A DNA stretch of 64,000 bases, taken from NCBI GenBank assembly GCA_964036045.1, contig OZ038381.1, forward strand, positions 130,021,708-130,085,707, given 5' to 3'. Source of the DNA: Eutreptiella sp. 'Long Island Sound 2002' (Eukaryota > Euglenozoa > Euglenophyceae > Eutreptiales > Eutreptiaceae). Below, in pieces: positions 24,303 to 35,051 of this stretch. The stretch's first letter is position 1, and every line of letters starts with the position of its first letter. The notes under the pieces are model-generated. The model made no database searches. It had not been told where the DNA came from and saw only the letters and a list, made by a program, of their open reading frames with translations. The position numbers and the translations under genes are program-made.

Positions 24303-25004
24303 TTGTCCGTTTGTTTTTCATTTGCCATGTCCGGTCTCCATGGAAGCAGTGGTATGCAAGAGGATATCGTTGTGGTATCGGATGATTCGGCGGTGGGTTC
24401 CGAGACGGCAAAGGAGTTAGCCGAACTGAAAATGATGTTTAGCAAGCAAGATGCCGAGATGGAGAGATTGCGAACACAATTGGCGGCAACGGAAATTGAG
24501 AAGCGCAAAGAGGAAGTGATCCCGGATTTGAGTTTGGAGGAAATTGAGCGATTTCTGAAAAAGTAGCGCATGACGGTTTGGATGAAAGACATGTCTGAGG
24601 TCTTAAAAAATTACGTTGCTGCAGTGCCGACTCCAAGTAGGCCTACCAACGTGGGTGGCAGACAGGGACAGCAATTGAGTTTGGGCGATGCGTTGGCTTA
24701 CAGGGTTTGGAAAGTTTTGAACGTTGCACATTCTGCTTATGTCAAAAGGCATTCTCATCGTGAGAAGTCAGGGCCAAAAGGATCTTCGGGGACCTTTGAG
24801 CAAGCTATGGCGGCGGGCGGAGATTCGTGGCGTTACAAAAGCATTCAATTCAAGCGCAAGGATGGCGTGGCCTATTGGTTATCCAAGGCCGGAGATTGGA
24901 TTCCAGTAGACGCATCACCGAGTGAGGATTGCCGGAGGTGTGCTGCTGCTGGGAAAACGGAAAACTTGCGCCGTTGGTGTTTGAGGTGCCCGCTATGGTC
25001 CTGA
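24303..25004 (+). pseudogene. ORF1 of the YR retroelement, in-frame TAG
   Basis: One frame with a single TAG at 24564-24566. The first part has a coiled coil (ELAELKMMFSKQDAEMERL); the second ends in a Cys-rich stretch (CRRCAAAGK...RRWCLRC). No enzyme motif is seen. Position at the 5' end suggests a gag-like or DNA-binding role, which is inference. Start is the first ATG near 24303; a later Met (24327) is equally possible. Confidence 0.5.
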
Positions 25005-25525
25005 AGGACCAACCCGTGGCGGTACCGGGACGTCGTCGCGGGAATACCAGCGCCAGGAGAGGAGAGAACGACGTTCCGGTGGTTGGCGATGGAATTTGAC
25101 TCGCTCCGACGCGAGAAAGAACCCACTACGCCGGTGGGTATTGCAATTCGGAGCTGGAAAGCATCCACAACGGCAGGGTATGCAACTCATCTTCGGGGAT
25201 TGGCGGATGTCGAGGATGAATTGGGGGAAGAGGGACGGCTACCCGAAATTTTGTCGCGGCGGCTGGCGAGACATGTGCAACACGGAGGCAGTGCGAGTGC
25301 AGCCAGAGGCATTACAGCAGCGGTCCGTGCATGCGAGGATTTGCAGTGTGGGATGCAGCGTTCTAGGGCGTGGTGCGGAACCCCCCCAATTTTGGGTGTT
25401 GTTAATATGGTTGGAACCCGGAATTTCACATGTTACATGGGTGCACTATGATGCAACAATGTGCCTTGCATGTTTCGTTTGCTCGATATTGCCCGTTTTG
25501 CACTTTTTGCGATTTGATCTTTGTG

Positions 25526-25680
25526 TGCTCTAACTAGTTAGAACGGGGTTAGAACGGGGTTAGAGCACTAGTTATCGCGTGGGTTATCGCGCGATAACCT
25601 AGTTATCGCGGGGGTTATCGCGGGGGTTATCGCGCGATAACTAGTTATCGCGCGAGTTATCGCGTAGGTTATCGCGCTTC
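25526..25680. repeat. E1 subterminal array, GTTATCGCGCGATAAC and TTAGAACGGGG
   Basis: GTTATCGCG or its complement occurs about ten times, twice as the full palindrome GGTTATCGCGCGATAAC-like unit. It is preceded by CTCTAACTAGTTAGAACGGG words. An almost identical copy is at 28678-28831 in E1b, and an inverted set is at 30495-30618. Confidence 0.95.
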
Positions 25681-25685
25681 ATTTT

Positions 25686-26555
25686 ATGTTTCCCCTTTTC
25701 GCTTTAGCTCTCAAAGCTTTCATATCCTTTGTAATGGCCCTTGCTGCTACCCACGCTTGGTGCGAGCACCATCAAAAGCTCCTTGTGGTCCGTCGCCTTG
25801 GCGGTCCTGAGGGGTTTACGATGGGTGACGCAAACGTGAGGCGCCCCGTGGCGACTCGCTTTGAACATGGTGTGGACTTTGGACTCCTTGTCCATAAGTC
25901 CCCCTTCATGGCCGACAAGAGCTAGAGACCCCCTGGTTCTCAGCAACTACATCTTCGAGTTGCTAGAGGTAAATCCAGGGGTTGCTGGATTCCTGATCCA
26001 GCTGCATCCCGAGGATATGTGGACGCGGTGTTGGAGTCCGTCACCGCCCATGCCGAGAAGGGTGCGGGGACGAAGACGACCCTTTATGTGGGTCACGAGG
26101 AAGAGGAGGAAGTGGAGGAGGAAGTGGAGGAGGTGGAGGAGGTGGGGGCTGGGAGGGGGAAGCCCCACAACCCCCTCATGATTAGTGTCCAGAAGGTAAG
26201 CATCCGACCTGGTAAGGGGAAGGGGAAGTCGGATGGTTGGTTCCCCCAACCCCTCACCCACAACACCCGCCGGGTCTGCACTGACGACCCCGAAAACAAG
26301 CTCCCCATGCACTCCCTTTGCCCCACAAGGGAGTGGGAGCGTGAGTGGTATGGGGTCACCACTCCCAACATTATTTCGGGGCAGGGGGTGATTCTTTTTC
26401 CATTTGGGGCAACACCCCCCCTTATTGGGGAGGCACAGGATCAGAGGTGGTTGCCGCCGAGACCTTGGGGGCCTTTAATAGGGACCCCAATGACCTTGTG
26501 CTCACTGTGGGGGGAAGGCTGGTGGTCAACCACCTCCTCGGGCACGATTTTTTGA
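25686..26555 (+). pseudogene. E1a ORF of unknown function, acidic, one TAG
   Basis: A frame with one in-frame TAG (25923-25925). It contains a Glu/Val run (EEEEEVEEEVEEVEEVG), a basic GKGKGKSDGW segment and WEREWYGVTTPN. It lies where E2 and E3 carry their dioxygenase-like gene (between the left array and the transposase), but no H-x-D motif is visible. Not recognised. Confidence 0.4.
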
Positions 26556-26631
26556 GTGATGTACAGCTGCAAAGTCTTTTGGATGATTTGGATAGGGTGA
26601 CTCTCTCAGAGAAGGCACCCATTTTCAATGA

Positions 26632-27301
26632 TGTAACTACAAAGCCAACCCCAGATACTGTACATTCGCCAACTCCTGGTCAATTCCATGTCGAGAGCAT
26701 TCAACTTGCTTGTACTTGTGCACTGTGTTGGTGCTACGCCTTGTGCATGAATCGTGAGGAACTATCTATATTTTACAGCTTATGGTTGCGTTGCTTTGTT
26801 GTTATGTTGCAATATGTGTCAATGGGTTTTTTGGGTCAAAGCCAACTTTTTGGAAGCCAAGTCAAAGTTTAATTTAAATTGGCGCGCCAACTTGGCACTT
26901 GGTGCGCGCCAACTGCAAAGTTGGCGCGCCAACTCAAGAGTTGGCGCGTGAATTTGGCGCGCCAACTCTTGAGTTGGCGCGCGCCAAGTCCGGTTTTGGC
27001 GCGCGCCAACTGCCCCATTCTTCCTGTTTGTTTGCACCCCGTGCCCCTTACACCCTTCATGCATTCCCTAGCATTGCCTTCTAGGCATCTCAGCACTTTA
27101 TTCTTCTAATGCCTGCAAAGAGCACGAGAGGGCACGAGAGGGGCATGAAACCCGGGGTTTTTCAGGGTAAAAAGTTTCCATTTACACCAAAAAGGAGGAA
27201 AAGATCCCTAGGTAGCCAGTGTAACAACATAATAGACACCCGCCATGATTTGGCTGCATTCCGAAGCAAGTTGGCGAATGTCTCTTGGCTTCGTAATTAC
27301 A
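26632..27301 (+). mobile_element. E2a: short E2 derivative, TSD GA
   Basis: Left end TGTAACTACAAAGCC, right end GGCTTCGTAATTACA, TSD GA on both sides (26630-26631, 27302-27303). The first about 380 bp match the left end of E2c/E2d including the GGCGCGCC array, and the last about 180 bp match their right end. The 670-bp element is an internal-deletion derivative with no genes, nested in E1a. Confidence 0.93.
26877..27012. repeat. E2 palindrome array in E2a (TTGGCGCGCCAA)
   Basis: About eight copies of AGTTGGCGCG(CG)CCAACT in 135 bp. Both the 12-mer TTGGCGCGCCAA and the 14-mer TTGGCGCGCGCCAA are self-complementary. Confidence 0.95.
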
Positions 27302-27726
27302 GAGAACCCCCCCATTGTCGGCAGGCCCCAAGATTCTGGGACCCGCCGCACATTGTATGGCAACTATGGGGGGCCAACCACCACAAGCACAACCCCCACA
27401 AGCTCCATGATCTGCCAATCCTCAAAAGGGTGGCAGAACGTGTGCTGGAGACGGCGAAGAAGACTGTGGTGGGGGTGTCGGATGGAGCTGCACCATCCTT
27501 GACATGGCCGAAATTTCGGGCTATGACCACACACCGCTGCATCCCATGGGTTGCGGGAGTGGTGCAGCCGATCCATTGGAGGTTGGCTAAAGCAGGAGCG
27601 CAGTCTGGTGCCCAAGAGTATGCTTGTCCTGTCATGTTACGACATTTGGTTGAATCGGCGAAATCGGCGGACGATAGGGCGGTGGTGGCTATGGTTTTGG
27701 TTTCGTATGTGTGTTTTTTGCAAGTG

Positions 27727-27958
27727 TGGGGTGTCCCACAGTAAGGGGGTGCATGGTAAGGTATCCTTATGTGAGCCCCCCTTACTATGGACCACTTTTT
27801 GTGGGAGATGGTGTCTCACTCCCTATACCCCCTCAATTTGGGTGTGACGAATGCATTTTGACCCACATCACATTGTATCTAAACCAAAAACGGGGCAAAA
27901 GTCGGGCAAAACTAGTAGGATCAAGCTGGATCTGACCCCCTTACTGTGGGACACTCCA
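27727..27958 (+). mobile_element. M3a: 232-bp non-autonomous element, TSD TG
   Basis: Left end TGGGGTGTCCCACAGTAAGG and right end CCTTACTGTGGGACACTCCA are inverted repeats. TSD TG lies at 27725-27726; the right copy is the TG at 30809-30810, after E1b, because E1b later inserted one base from the end. A second copy of the same length (M3b) lies at 36614. No ORF. Confidence 0.88.
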
Positions 27959-27960
27959 TT

Positions 27961-28500
27961 TGTAACTACGAAGCCAACCCCAGATACTGTACATTCGCCA
28001 ACTCCTGGTCAACTCCATGTCGAGAGCATTCAACTAGCTTGTACTTGTGCACTGTGTTGTTGCTATGCCTTGTGCATGAAACGTGAGGAACTATCTATAT
28101 TTTACAGCTTATGGTTGCGTTGCTTTGTTGTTATGTTGCAATATGTCGGTTTTTTGGGTCGAATCCAACTTTTTGGAAGCCAAGTCAAAGTTTTTTCACA
28201 AGTTGGCGCGCCAAGTCGCAAGTTGGCGCGCCAAAAGTCCGGAGTTGGCGCGCGCCAACTTGCGAATTTGGGCCAGCCAAGGCCCGGGAAGCCAACTTTG
28301 GGACTTTTTCACCGTGTAGGAGTGTTTTCAGCACGAGAGGGGCATGAAACCCGGGGTTTTTCAGGGTAAAAAGTTTCCATTTACACCAAAAAGGAGGAAA
28401 AAATCCCTAGGTAGCCAGTGTAACAACATAATAGACACCCGCCATGATTTGGCTGGATTCGGAAGCAAGTTGGCGAATGTCCCTTGGCTTCGTAGTTACA
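27961..28500 (+). mobile_element. E2b: short E2 derivative, TSD TT
   Basis: TGTAACTACGAAGCC...CTTCGTAGTTACA, TSD TT (27959-27960, 28501-28502). It has a 540-bp left-plus-right-end structure like E2a, with a shorter GGCGCGCC array (28199-28262). It sits exactly at the left end of E1b: its target TT is made of one base of the E1b TSD and the first base of E1b. Confidence 0.92.
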
Positions 28501-28677
28501 TTGGGATGTGGTGTTCTAGGGTGTGGTGCGGAACCCCCCCAATTTTGGGTGTTGTTAATATGGTTGGAACCCGGAATTTCACATGTTACACGGGTGCACC
28601 ATGATGCAACAATGTGCCTTCCATGTTTCGTTTGCTCGATATTGCCCGTTTTGCACTTTTTGCGATTTGATCTTTGT

Positions 28678-28831
28678 GTGCTCTAACTAGTTAGAACGGG
28701 GTTAGAACGGGGTTAGAGCACTAGTTATCGCGTGGGTTATCGCGCGATAACCTAGTTATCGCGGGGGTTATCGCGGGGGTTATCGCGCGATAACTAGTTA
28801 TCGCGCGAGTTATCGCGTAGGTTATCGCGCT
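28678..28831. repeat. E1b left subterminal array
   Basis: The same series of GTTATCGCG palindromes and TTAGAACGGGG words as in E1a (25526-25680), nearly base for base. It ends just before the transposase ORF. Confidence 0.95.
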
Positions 28832-28838
28832 TCATTTT

Positions 28839-30425
28839 ATGTTTCCCCTTTTCGCTCTCAACACAGCTAACCTCCGGCGGTACACCGATCTGCAGTGCCC
28901 CAAGGCCCGGCGGCGGCGTTTGAAGGCGGTTCAGCGGCTGGTGCGAGTTCTATTGGGTAACCCAAACGTTGTGTGTGGCACCAACACCAAAGGCGAAGTT
29001 TGTTTAAGTGGTGGGGCGTGCACTGCCCTGTCTGGCCCACTTGGCGGCCATCTTGCATTAACAGCTCAGGAGCATGAGGCCCTGAGCATGCTACGCATGG
29101 CATGCAGCATGCATCTCTCCCAACGGGCCCTTTTGCGAATGCCCCGCCGTTGCACACAACGGGACCTAAGGACCGTTCGGCAACGGATCATGCCCTACTT
29201 TCCCCATGCAATATCTATGCCCCGAGTTATCGGGAAACCCCCCCCTAGTGGCGTTGCCATTGTTGTTATTTCAGTTGATGCGACTTCCTTGTGGAAGGCA
29301 TCCTCTACCCGTGCGGATGTATGGGTTAATGTATGAGGGGGGGCAAAATATGCTTCGAAGGTGAAGCTATGGGCCTCATGGTTTTGCATGGATGGCGGGG
29401 ATGAAGAGGCTTTTTTGAGAAGCCTGGACATCTCCGCCAACCTCAACCAAGAGGTGAGGGATGTGGAAGAGGACGTTGTCCTCTTTCAAAACCGATTTTT
29501 GACTTGCACTGTCATTTTGACAGGGGATGGGAAGGGGATGCAAGCAATGGGGGGGGCTGGGTCTAAGTGTTGGTTGTGCAAAGACCCCAATGGGATTGTT
29601 GAGCAAAGGGGGGTGGAGTCCACCTCAAGATGGGGGGCATTCTTGAGAAGTGTGACCCCTGATAGGTGGCCGGGGGACTACCAACATGCAGCATGCCGCA
29701 TCCTAAACGGCATTGCAAAGCGCATTGAGACCACCCTTCGGGCCCTCCCCGGTACTTCGGTCCCTGGTACCCCTGGTAAGGCCCAAGCTCTTTCAGCTCT
29801 GCAGGCCGTCAAACAAGCCCTCAAGGATGAGACCTCAGGCATTCCTCTGAGGGAACGTCTCCCTTCGGCCTCGAGGGCCACAGAAAAAGATTTCGATCTA
29901 ACAAGCACCAAGGTTTTCCTAACCTCCCCCCCCTACCAAAGGCAATTTGTGGATTGCCTCAAAGAGCATGTCCCCACAGTGAGGACCCCTGGGGGACCTA
30001 TGTTATGGGTTGTTGTGCATGTCATGGTGAAATGCATTGAGTCTAAGGGTTTGTATGAGCTTTGGAGGGTGAGGGAGTTGTACACTCTAACCCAAGTGGA
30101 ACGCCACCGTGCGTTGACCACAAAATTTTCAAAAGCGTGGGGAGACTCAGGTTGGTCCCCCACCAGGTGGATCCATTGGTGCTTGGCACATTCCACCTTT
30201 TTTGCCGAGAAATGGAGGACCATTTTTCAGTTTTCCTCCATCCCAACGGAGTATCGGCATGGGCCTTACAAAAGGAGGCTCAAAAATTGTTTTAAGGGTT
30301 GGTCCTTGGTGAGGCCAAGTGTGTCCCTCCGCCACATGCACCATTGCATGTCCATGAACGCCCTGGAGCAAGGGCTTTTGGGACTGGAGGCAGCCAAGGC
30401 CTCAGACATTGATGACTTTGTATGA
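28839..30425 (+). pseudogene. E1b DDE transposase, one in-frame TGA
   Basis: A 528-codon frame closed only by a TGA at 29334-29336. The N-terminal basic helix (RRRRLKAVQRLVRVLL) matches those of the E2 and E3 transposases. The first catalytic Asp is in ISVDATSLWK and the second in TGDGKGMQ; CWLC follows 14 residues after it. Then HWCLAH (H-x4-H) is followed by Glu 20 residues later in PTEYRHGPYKRRLK. The C2C/H4H zinc pattern around a DDE core is that of RAG1/Transib and, as I recall, CACTA/Chapaev. The role would be excision and insertion of E1. The start codon is uncertain: ATG 28839 overlaps a possible splice acceptor (CTCTCAACACAG). One stop from intact. Confidence 0.8.
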
Positions 30426-30494
30426 AAAACGACCACACATGCTTTGTGCCAAGTGTTTTGTGTGGTTTGTCCTAGGGAGGGAGGGAGGAGGGGT

Positions 30495-30618
30495 GCGCGA
30501 TAACTACACGCGATAACTACGCGATAACTGAGTTATCGCGCGATAACTAGCGCGATAACTAGTTAGAGCAAGGTGCTCTAACTGCGTTCTAACTCTGTTC
30601 TAACTGTGCTCTAACTCT
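30495..30618. repeat. E1b right subterminal array
   Basis: GCGATAACT words and their complements (TGAGTTATCGCGCGATAACT) are followed by TTAGAGC/GCTCTAAC and GTTCTAAC words. It mirrors the left array in inverted orientation. Confidence 0.93.
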
Positions 30619-31466
30619 TTGACCCCCCCCCAAAAAAACCACCCCTACAATGAGGGTTATGTGGGGAAAGAAAGGGGATGGGGGTTTTTTGAGGGTGCTG
30701 AATCCATTTTTTTAGGTGGTTTGCCCCAAAATTGAGGGTAGGTGGGTGTTCCAGAAATTGCGTTCTAACTAGGGGTTCCGCACCACGCCCTAGAACGCTG
30801 CATCCCAATGGCGGAAGCAGCTAGTGTGCGTGCTGGGGATGTTCGTGACAGTTGCTACGTGGTTTTCTAGAACAACAAAACTGGTGATGAAGGATGGCAG
30901 CGGAGACCTGTGCCGGAGTGGCAGCGGCCCTATGTGGGCCGAGGACAGAGGGCTGGCTCGGGATGATTTGTTGTACCCGGCAGGAGCAGCTCAATTGGAA
31001 AGATCGCTGGCTGACCAGGTGCGCGGAACGACTTGGGCTCGCCACAGGTGGCACTGCTTCCGTAGAGGCGGTGCCGCGGCTTGCTGGAAAAGGAGTCCGG
31101 AACTACCACATTTCAAGAAGTGGGGCCAGTGGGCAACCACAGCCACAGCAATGGCATATGCCCTGGGGTATCGGGATGAGGACATTGTCGCTCCACTTTG
31201 CTTGCCGCAGGTTTGGAATGCGGAGCCGAGATCCCTGTTCCTGGAACCCCAAAAGGTGTGGGGCGACATCATGTATGAGGGTCAGCGACGCGACAAGAAC
31301 AAGCCGGTTTGGGGACGTGGAGAACGCAGGAGAGCAGCGCCCAGCATGTTCAAGAGGAAAAGGTATGCCGGAGAACCACGGTCCGACGCGGCGGATCCGG
31401 GCAGCTCGTCGGACGATTCCCACTCTGGGGTTTCGGCGGACGAAGGTGTTGTGCAGCGTCTAGGTG

Positions 31467-31955
31467 TCCGACAGCCTCCAGGCGTTGTTCCAGCAGCAGC
31501 GGGAAAGCGGGGCTCCGGGCGAGGCGGTGATGCAAGGGCCAGGAGTGTGGATGATGGCGCCCAGTAGAGTGCCAGTGCAAAGCCCAGCCGTGCAGGACGA
31601 CAAGCGGAGCAGTCAGGCGCATGGATCAAGCAACCCGTCAGCAAAAGAGGGAGGAGAGTTCAAGTTCACGGCGCCGCCCTCGGCCAAACCTAGGGCCGGA
31701 GAAGTCAGGGATCCGTGGCGCTCTGCGCACGCCGTTCAAGGAGTCCCAGGAGCCAGGAAGAGGGCGCTGGCTAGCCGAGCCTTATCAGTGCCACCAAGGA
31801 GGACGCGTGGCGAGACGTTGGACGTGGCGCAAAATTCTGGACGGGGAGCCGGTGCCCGAAGGGTGGAGAGACCTCAGCGGCGAGGCCGGACGAGCGATGG
31901 CGAGTCGGGACCCCAACGCAAGCGATCCAGGACTTTACCCCGTGGCCCCGTTAAA
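31467..31955 (+). CDS. basic ORF after the tyrosine recombinase
   Basis: About 160 codons, rich in Arg, Ser, Pro and Gly (RRVERPQRRGRTSDGESG), probably disordered. It overlaps the C-terminal end of the recombinase in another frame and has no ATG at its 5' end, so it may be translated as a continuation of an upstream frame or not at all. Function not recognised. Confidence 0.3.
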
Positions 31956-32254
31956 TGACAGCGGAGTGCGCGCTGTCCTGGGTAATGAAGGAGCAGGGAC
32001 TTAGATGCAGATTTCGGGTGTCCCGGATGGTGTTGTAGGCCTCGGTCCGGGGCTACACTATAAAGGAGGCGTTTTCGTCACTATAATGGCCGAGCTAACT
32101 CGGCATTTTGTTTGGCTGACTGTGAAGCTAGCTTGTGCAGAGGCACTTCTGGTGCATAGGCTCTGGACTTTTTTGCTTAGGTTGACCAGTGTATGTGAGG
32201 ATTTTAGGCTTGATGAACCGATGGCTATTTGTCTCATGGCTGTGCGTTGTCTTT

Positions 32255-32510
32255 TGTAACTGTCATGCTAAGATGTGGCCTTTTTTGTTCACATGGACAT
32301 GTACGCGTTGAAATCACAACTCGTGCGCACTGATTTTCCACACCGTACGCACTGGGTACCAAACGCGCACGCGCCGCGTACAATTTTGCGCCAAACGCGT
32401 AGGTAGTGCGTACGGTTTGGTAAATCGGTGCGTACGAGTTGGGATTTCAACACGTACGTGTCGTGCTTTTAACACGTACGTGTCCATGTGAACATATCTT
32501 AGCAGTTACA
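32255..32510 (+). mobile_element. M4a: 256-bp non-autonomous element, TSD TT
   Basis: TGTAACTG(TCAT)GCTAAGAT...ATCTTAGCAGTTACA with a 4-bp insertion in the left end, TSD TT (32253-32254, 32511-32512). It contains CGTACGC words and CACGTACGTG palindromes. It shares the first eight terminal bases TGTAACT(A/G) with E2. Confidence 0.93.
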
Positions 32511-32532
32511 TTCACCGGAGGCTTGGGACTCC

Positions 32533-32808
32533 TTGAATCATCTTGGAACCTCCCCCAAGCCCAAGCTGGCTAGGGTGACACCTGAGATTTTGGCAGCAGG
32601 CATAGGGGAGGTGGGGTGTTACCAGATGACGGAGAGGGAGTGGGACGAGATAGTGCCCCCACAATTTCTGCGGTTCATGGAGTTTTTGACTTACGTGAAA
32701 TGCCCAAGGGAAACGGTAGGGTGAGGAGACCTGTCCTGGTTATGACCAATGCGTCGATTCGCAAGATGGGTGTGTTACACGACGAGGACCCCTCAATGAC
32801 CCCGACCT
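32533..32808 (+). pseudogene. RT gene, 5' part (YR retroelement)
   Basis: Open segments before the E2c insertion (VTPEILAAGIGEVGCYQMTE, then in the next frame NASIRKMGVLHDEDPSMTP) lead into the RT. Removing E2c and one CT continues as ...SMTPTCFPFVIPK, the motif that opens DIRS/retroviral RT domains. One frameshift lies near 32720. Confidence 0.65.
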
Positions 32809-33035
32809 TGTAACTACGAAGCCAACCCCAGATACTGTACATTTGCCAACTCCTGGTCAACTCCATGTCGAGAGCATTCGACTTGCATTTACTTGTGCAC
32901 TATGTTGGTGCTACGCCTTGTGCATGAAACGTGAGGAACTATCTATATTTTACAGCTTATGGTTGCGTTGCTTTGTTGTTATGTTGCAATATGTCGGTTT
33001 TTTGGGTCGAAGCCAACTTTTTGGAAGCCAAGTCA

Positions 33036-33128
33036 AAGTTGGCGCGCCAACTTGGCACTTGGCGCGCGCCAACTGCAAAGTTGGCGCGCCAAGTGCCAAG
33101 TTGGCGCGCTAATTTGGCGCGCCAACTG
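33036..33128. repeat. E2c left subterminal GGCGCGCC array
   Basis: Five copies of TTGGCGCGCCAA or TTGGCGCGCGCCAA-type words in 92 bp, matching those of E2a and E2d. Confidence 0.95.
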
Positions 33129-33195
33129 CCCCATTCTTCCTGTTTGTTTGCACCCTTAATGCATTCCCTTTGCCTTCTAGGCATCTCACTTTATT

Positions 33196-34841
33196 ATGCC
33201 TCCAAAGCAACCCAAGAAGGGCAAGGGGAAGAAGGTGACAGTCACCGACCCCACGTCTGCCCCCGCCAACCCCGAGGTGCAGGCGGTGCTCGACGCCCAC
33301 ATCGCCAACGTCGGCTCCAAGCACTTCCCCGCGGGCTATTTTCCCATCCCCTACACCCTCACCCCCCCGGACGCCGAATCCTTCCCCCAGCTCCCCCCCC
33401 CTCCGCGAACCCCTGGAGGCCGCCCTCTTCGGCAAGTGGGACCAGCCGGGCAATCCCTGCTTGGTCTGGCGAATTGACGCCACCCGCGTCAACTTCGCCC
33501 TGACGAGGGGGGTTCTTAGCAGGTTCTGCTGTGCCGTGATGGGGCGGTGCGCCACGACCCTCGCGGTCGAGTTGAAGCTTTGTAAAGTCACCCTTGAGGC
33601 CTTCAACAAGACGGCGAAGTTGTGCACTGCTGCAGCGTCAAAAGAGTTCGTCAACGTTCTCGCGGTGCAGGAGATGCCGCTTAAGGGTCTCGACCCCGAG
33701 GAGCAGTGGCTGTGGGTGGATCCAGTCAAAAAAAGTGGCTGGACGCACCTCACGGCCACTAACGCCGTCGTGCGGTACCAGACGGTGAAGGTGCAGGCGT
33801 GGGATGCAGTAGCTCCCACGGAGTTCTCCACCAACCGTCGCCTGCGCACCCACATCCCCCACATCACCCACCCCATTCTCTACAGCACCGACGCCCCCTT
33901 CACCATGCTTGGCATGGGTTGCCCCCACCCCTCCTTCCACAACTCCTACCCCGTTGCCACCCACGACATCCCCAACCCCCCCATCGTCACGAAATCTACG
34001 GAGTCTAAGGAGGGTTTTGCCGCGGCGGGCTACCGCTAGTATGACCGCATCATCCCCGAGGATCCGTGGGCCAGATTGGCGGAGCTCGCCACGGTGGAAC
34101 TCAACCCGTCGATGCTCGAGGAGGTGGACCTCCAGGCCCCCGGGGAAGGTGGGGGGCGCTATCAGACGACGGTCTCCAGCGTCCCCCAGTGGCTCCCGGA
34201 CGACCTCTGGCAGGCAGTTCTGGCCCTGCTGGGGTTCTCCCTCCCAATGCTGGAGGGACTTGAGGCCTTGTGCCCCAAGATCATCGAGCGGTGGGAGGCA
34301 GAACCTTGGAAGGGCTTCCAGATCACCCACCGCGATTTTGCACTGTTAGTGAAACAGTCACTGCAGTGCATGGTCGTGTTCATCCCCCTCGATCACCACC
34401 TCCCCCCCGTCCAAGTACGTCCCTCCAGGTGTGCCCGGGCACGCAGGGGGGCTATCACGCTGCGAATCGGTGGGATATTGTTATCCAACCGCTTCGCAGC
34501 GTGACGCTCCTCCGCGGGACGGTGATCCACCGCGGTGCGGGCCTGGCCGGGTACTGTTTATCCCGTTTGCACCTGTGGGCTACCGGTCGCGCATGCCGAC
34601 CGTGGAGCCGGAGAGTGTAACGGAGCTGACGAACAGTGTTCCGGTGATGCCCTCCGAGCTTCTGGCCGAGCAAGCTGCAGTCGGGTCTCCTCTGGGCACA
34701 GAGGCCAGTTTGAACTACAGCCCCCTCGACCAGGCCTGCTGGACAAGCACCCGGTTGCGCACCTGCTTGACCCGGAGCGCAGGCGGGCGGAAGAGGGCGA
34801 GGGGAGTCAGAGTCAGGGCAGCAAGCGGTCGAGGAAATGAG
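33196..34841 (+). pseudogene. E2c 2OG-Fe(II) dioxygenase-like protein, decayed
   Basis: Begins MPPKQPKKGKGKK (basic tail). A frameshift in a C-run near 33400 moves to the frame LEAALFGKWDQPGNP...; an in-frame TAG lies at 34037-34039. The C-terminal half reads ITHRDFALL (H-x-D, 34328), a central VFIPLDHH, TVIHRGAG (distal His, 34528) and, after another frameshift, FIPFAPVGYRS. H-x-D...H in a beta-rich setting fits a double-stranded beta-helix dioxygenase; the TET/JBP group is one candidate. E3 carries a comparable gene in the same place. Assignment is by motif only. Confidence 0.5.
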
Positions 34842-34860
34842 CAGGCACTGGCTTGGCATG

Positions 34861-35051
34861 GCTTTGGCGCGCGCCAAGTGGTAAGTTGGCGCGCCAACTC
34901 CTGATTTGGCGCGCGCCAACAGGGGAGTTGGCGCGCGCCAAATGGGAAGTTGGCGCGCCAACTTACCACTTGACGCGCGCCAGCTCAGGACTTGGCGTGC
35001 GCCAACTGACGAGTTGGCGCGCGCCAAGTCCTGAGTTGGCGCGCGCCATCT
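34861..35051. repeat. E2c internal GGCGCGCGCC array
   Basis: Nine or ten copies of TTGGCGCGCGCCAA-type palindromes separated by CTC/GAC-type spacers of 5-7 bp. It lies between the dioxygenase-like gene and the transposase start. Confidence 0.95.

Larger units (their letters stand above)
25349..27546 (+). mobile_element. E1a: TG...CA transposon, TSD TG
   Basis: Left end TGGGATGCAGCGTTCTAGGG at 25349 and right end CCGCTGCATCCCA at 27546 are inverted copies over the first 12 bp. TSD is TG (25347-25348 and 27547-27548). Removing it restores the recombinase reading frame. It holds the E1 palindrome array, a decayed ORF and the nested E2a, but no transposase, so it is non-autonomous. It is about 2.2 kb with E2a and 1.5 kb without. 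Confidence 0.92.
28502..30807 (+). mobile_element. E1b: TG...CA transposon with transposase, TSD AT
   Basis: Left end TGGGATGTGGTGTTCTAGGG, right end CGTTCTAGGGCGTGG-type complement ending CATCCCA at 30807, TSD AT. The right copy of AT is 30808-30809; the left copy is A 27958 plus T 27959/28501, now split by E2b. It is 2306 bp with palindrome arrays inside both ends and a single transposase gene. Its left end has several substitutions relative to E1a; its right end matches the E1a left end closely. Confidence 0.9.
25083..31436 (+). pseudogene. tyrosine recombinase gene split by E1a, M3a, E1b and E2b
   Basis: Three coding pieces: 25083-25348, 27549-27726 and 30810-31436. Removing E1a with one TG joins ...EDLQ to WVAGVVQPIHWRLAKAG. 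Removing M3a/E1b/E2b joins ...SYVCFLQ to VAEAASVRAGDV. The product has an N-terminal SAM-like arm domain and the catalytic core, with HCFRRGGAAACW (H-x-x-R) and WATTATAMAYA (final Tyr). The position of the first catalytic Arg reads Gln (CAA) in CFLQVAEA, which could be CpG decay. A TAG follows at VVF and a frameshift near 30960. It would integrate circular cDNA. Confidence 0.8.

Noticed and set aside
26869-27096. Open frames with repeated SWRAP/GARQ/LARANS peptides (also at 33, 34.9, 49 and 51 kb)
   Set aside because: These are translations of the GGCGCGCC palindrome arrays and read similarly in several frames; no protein is implied.
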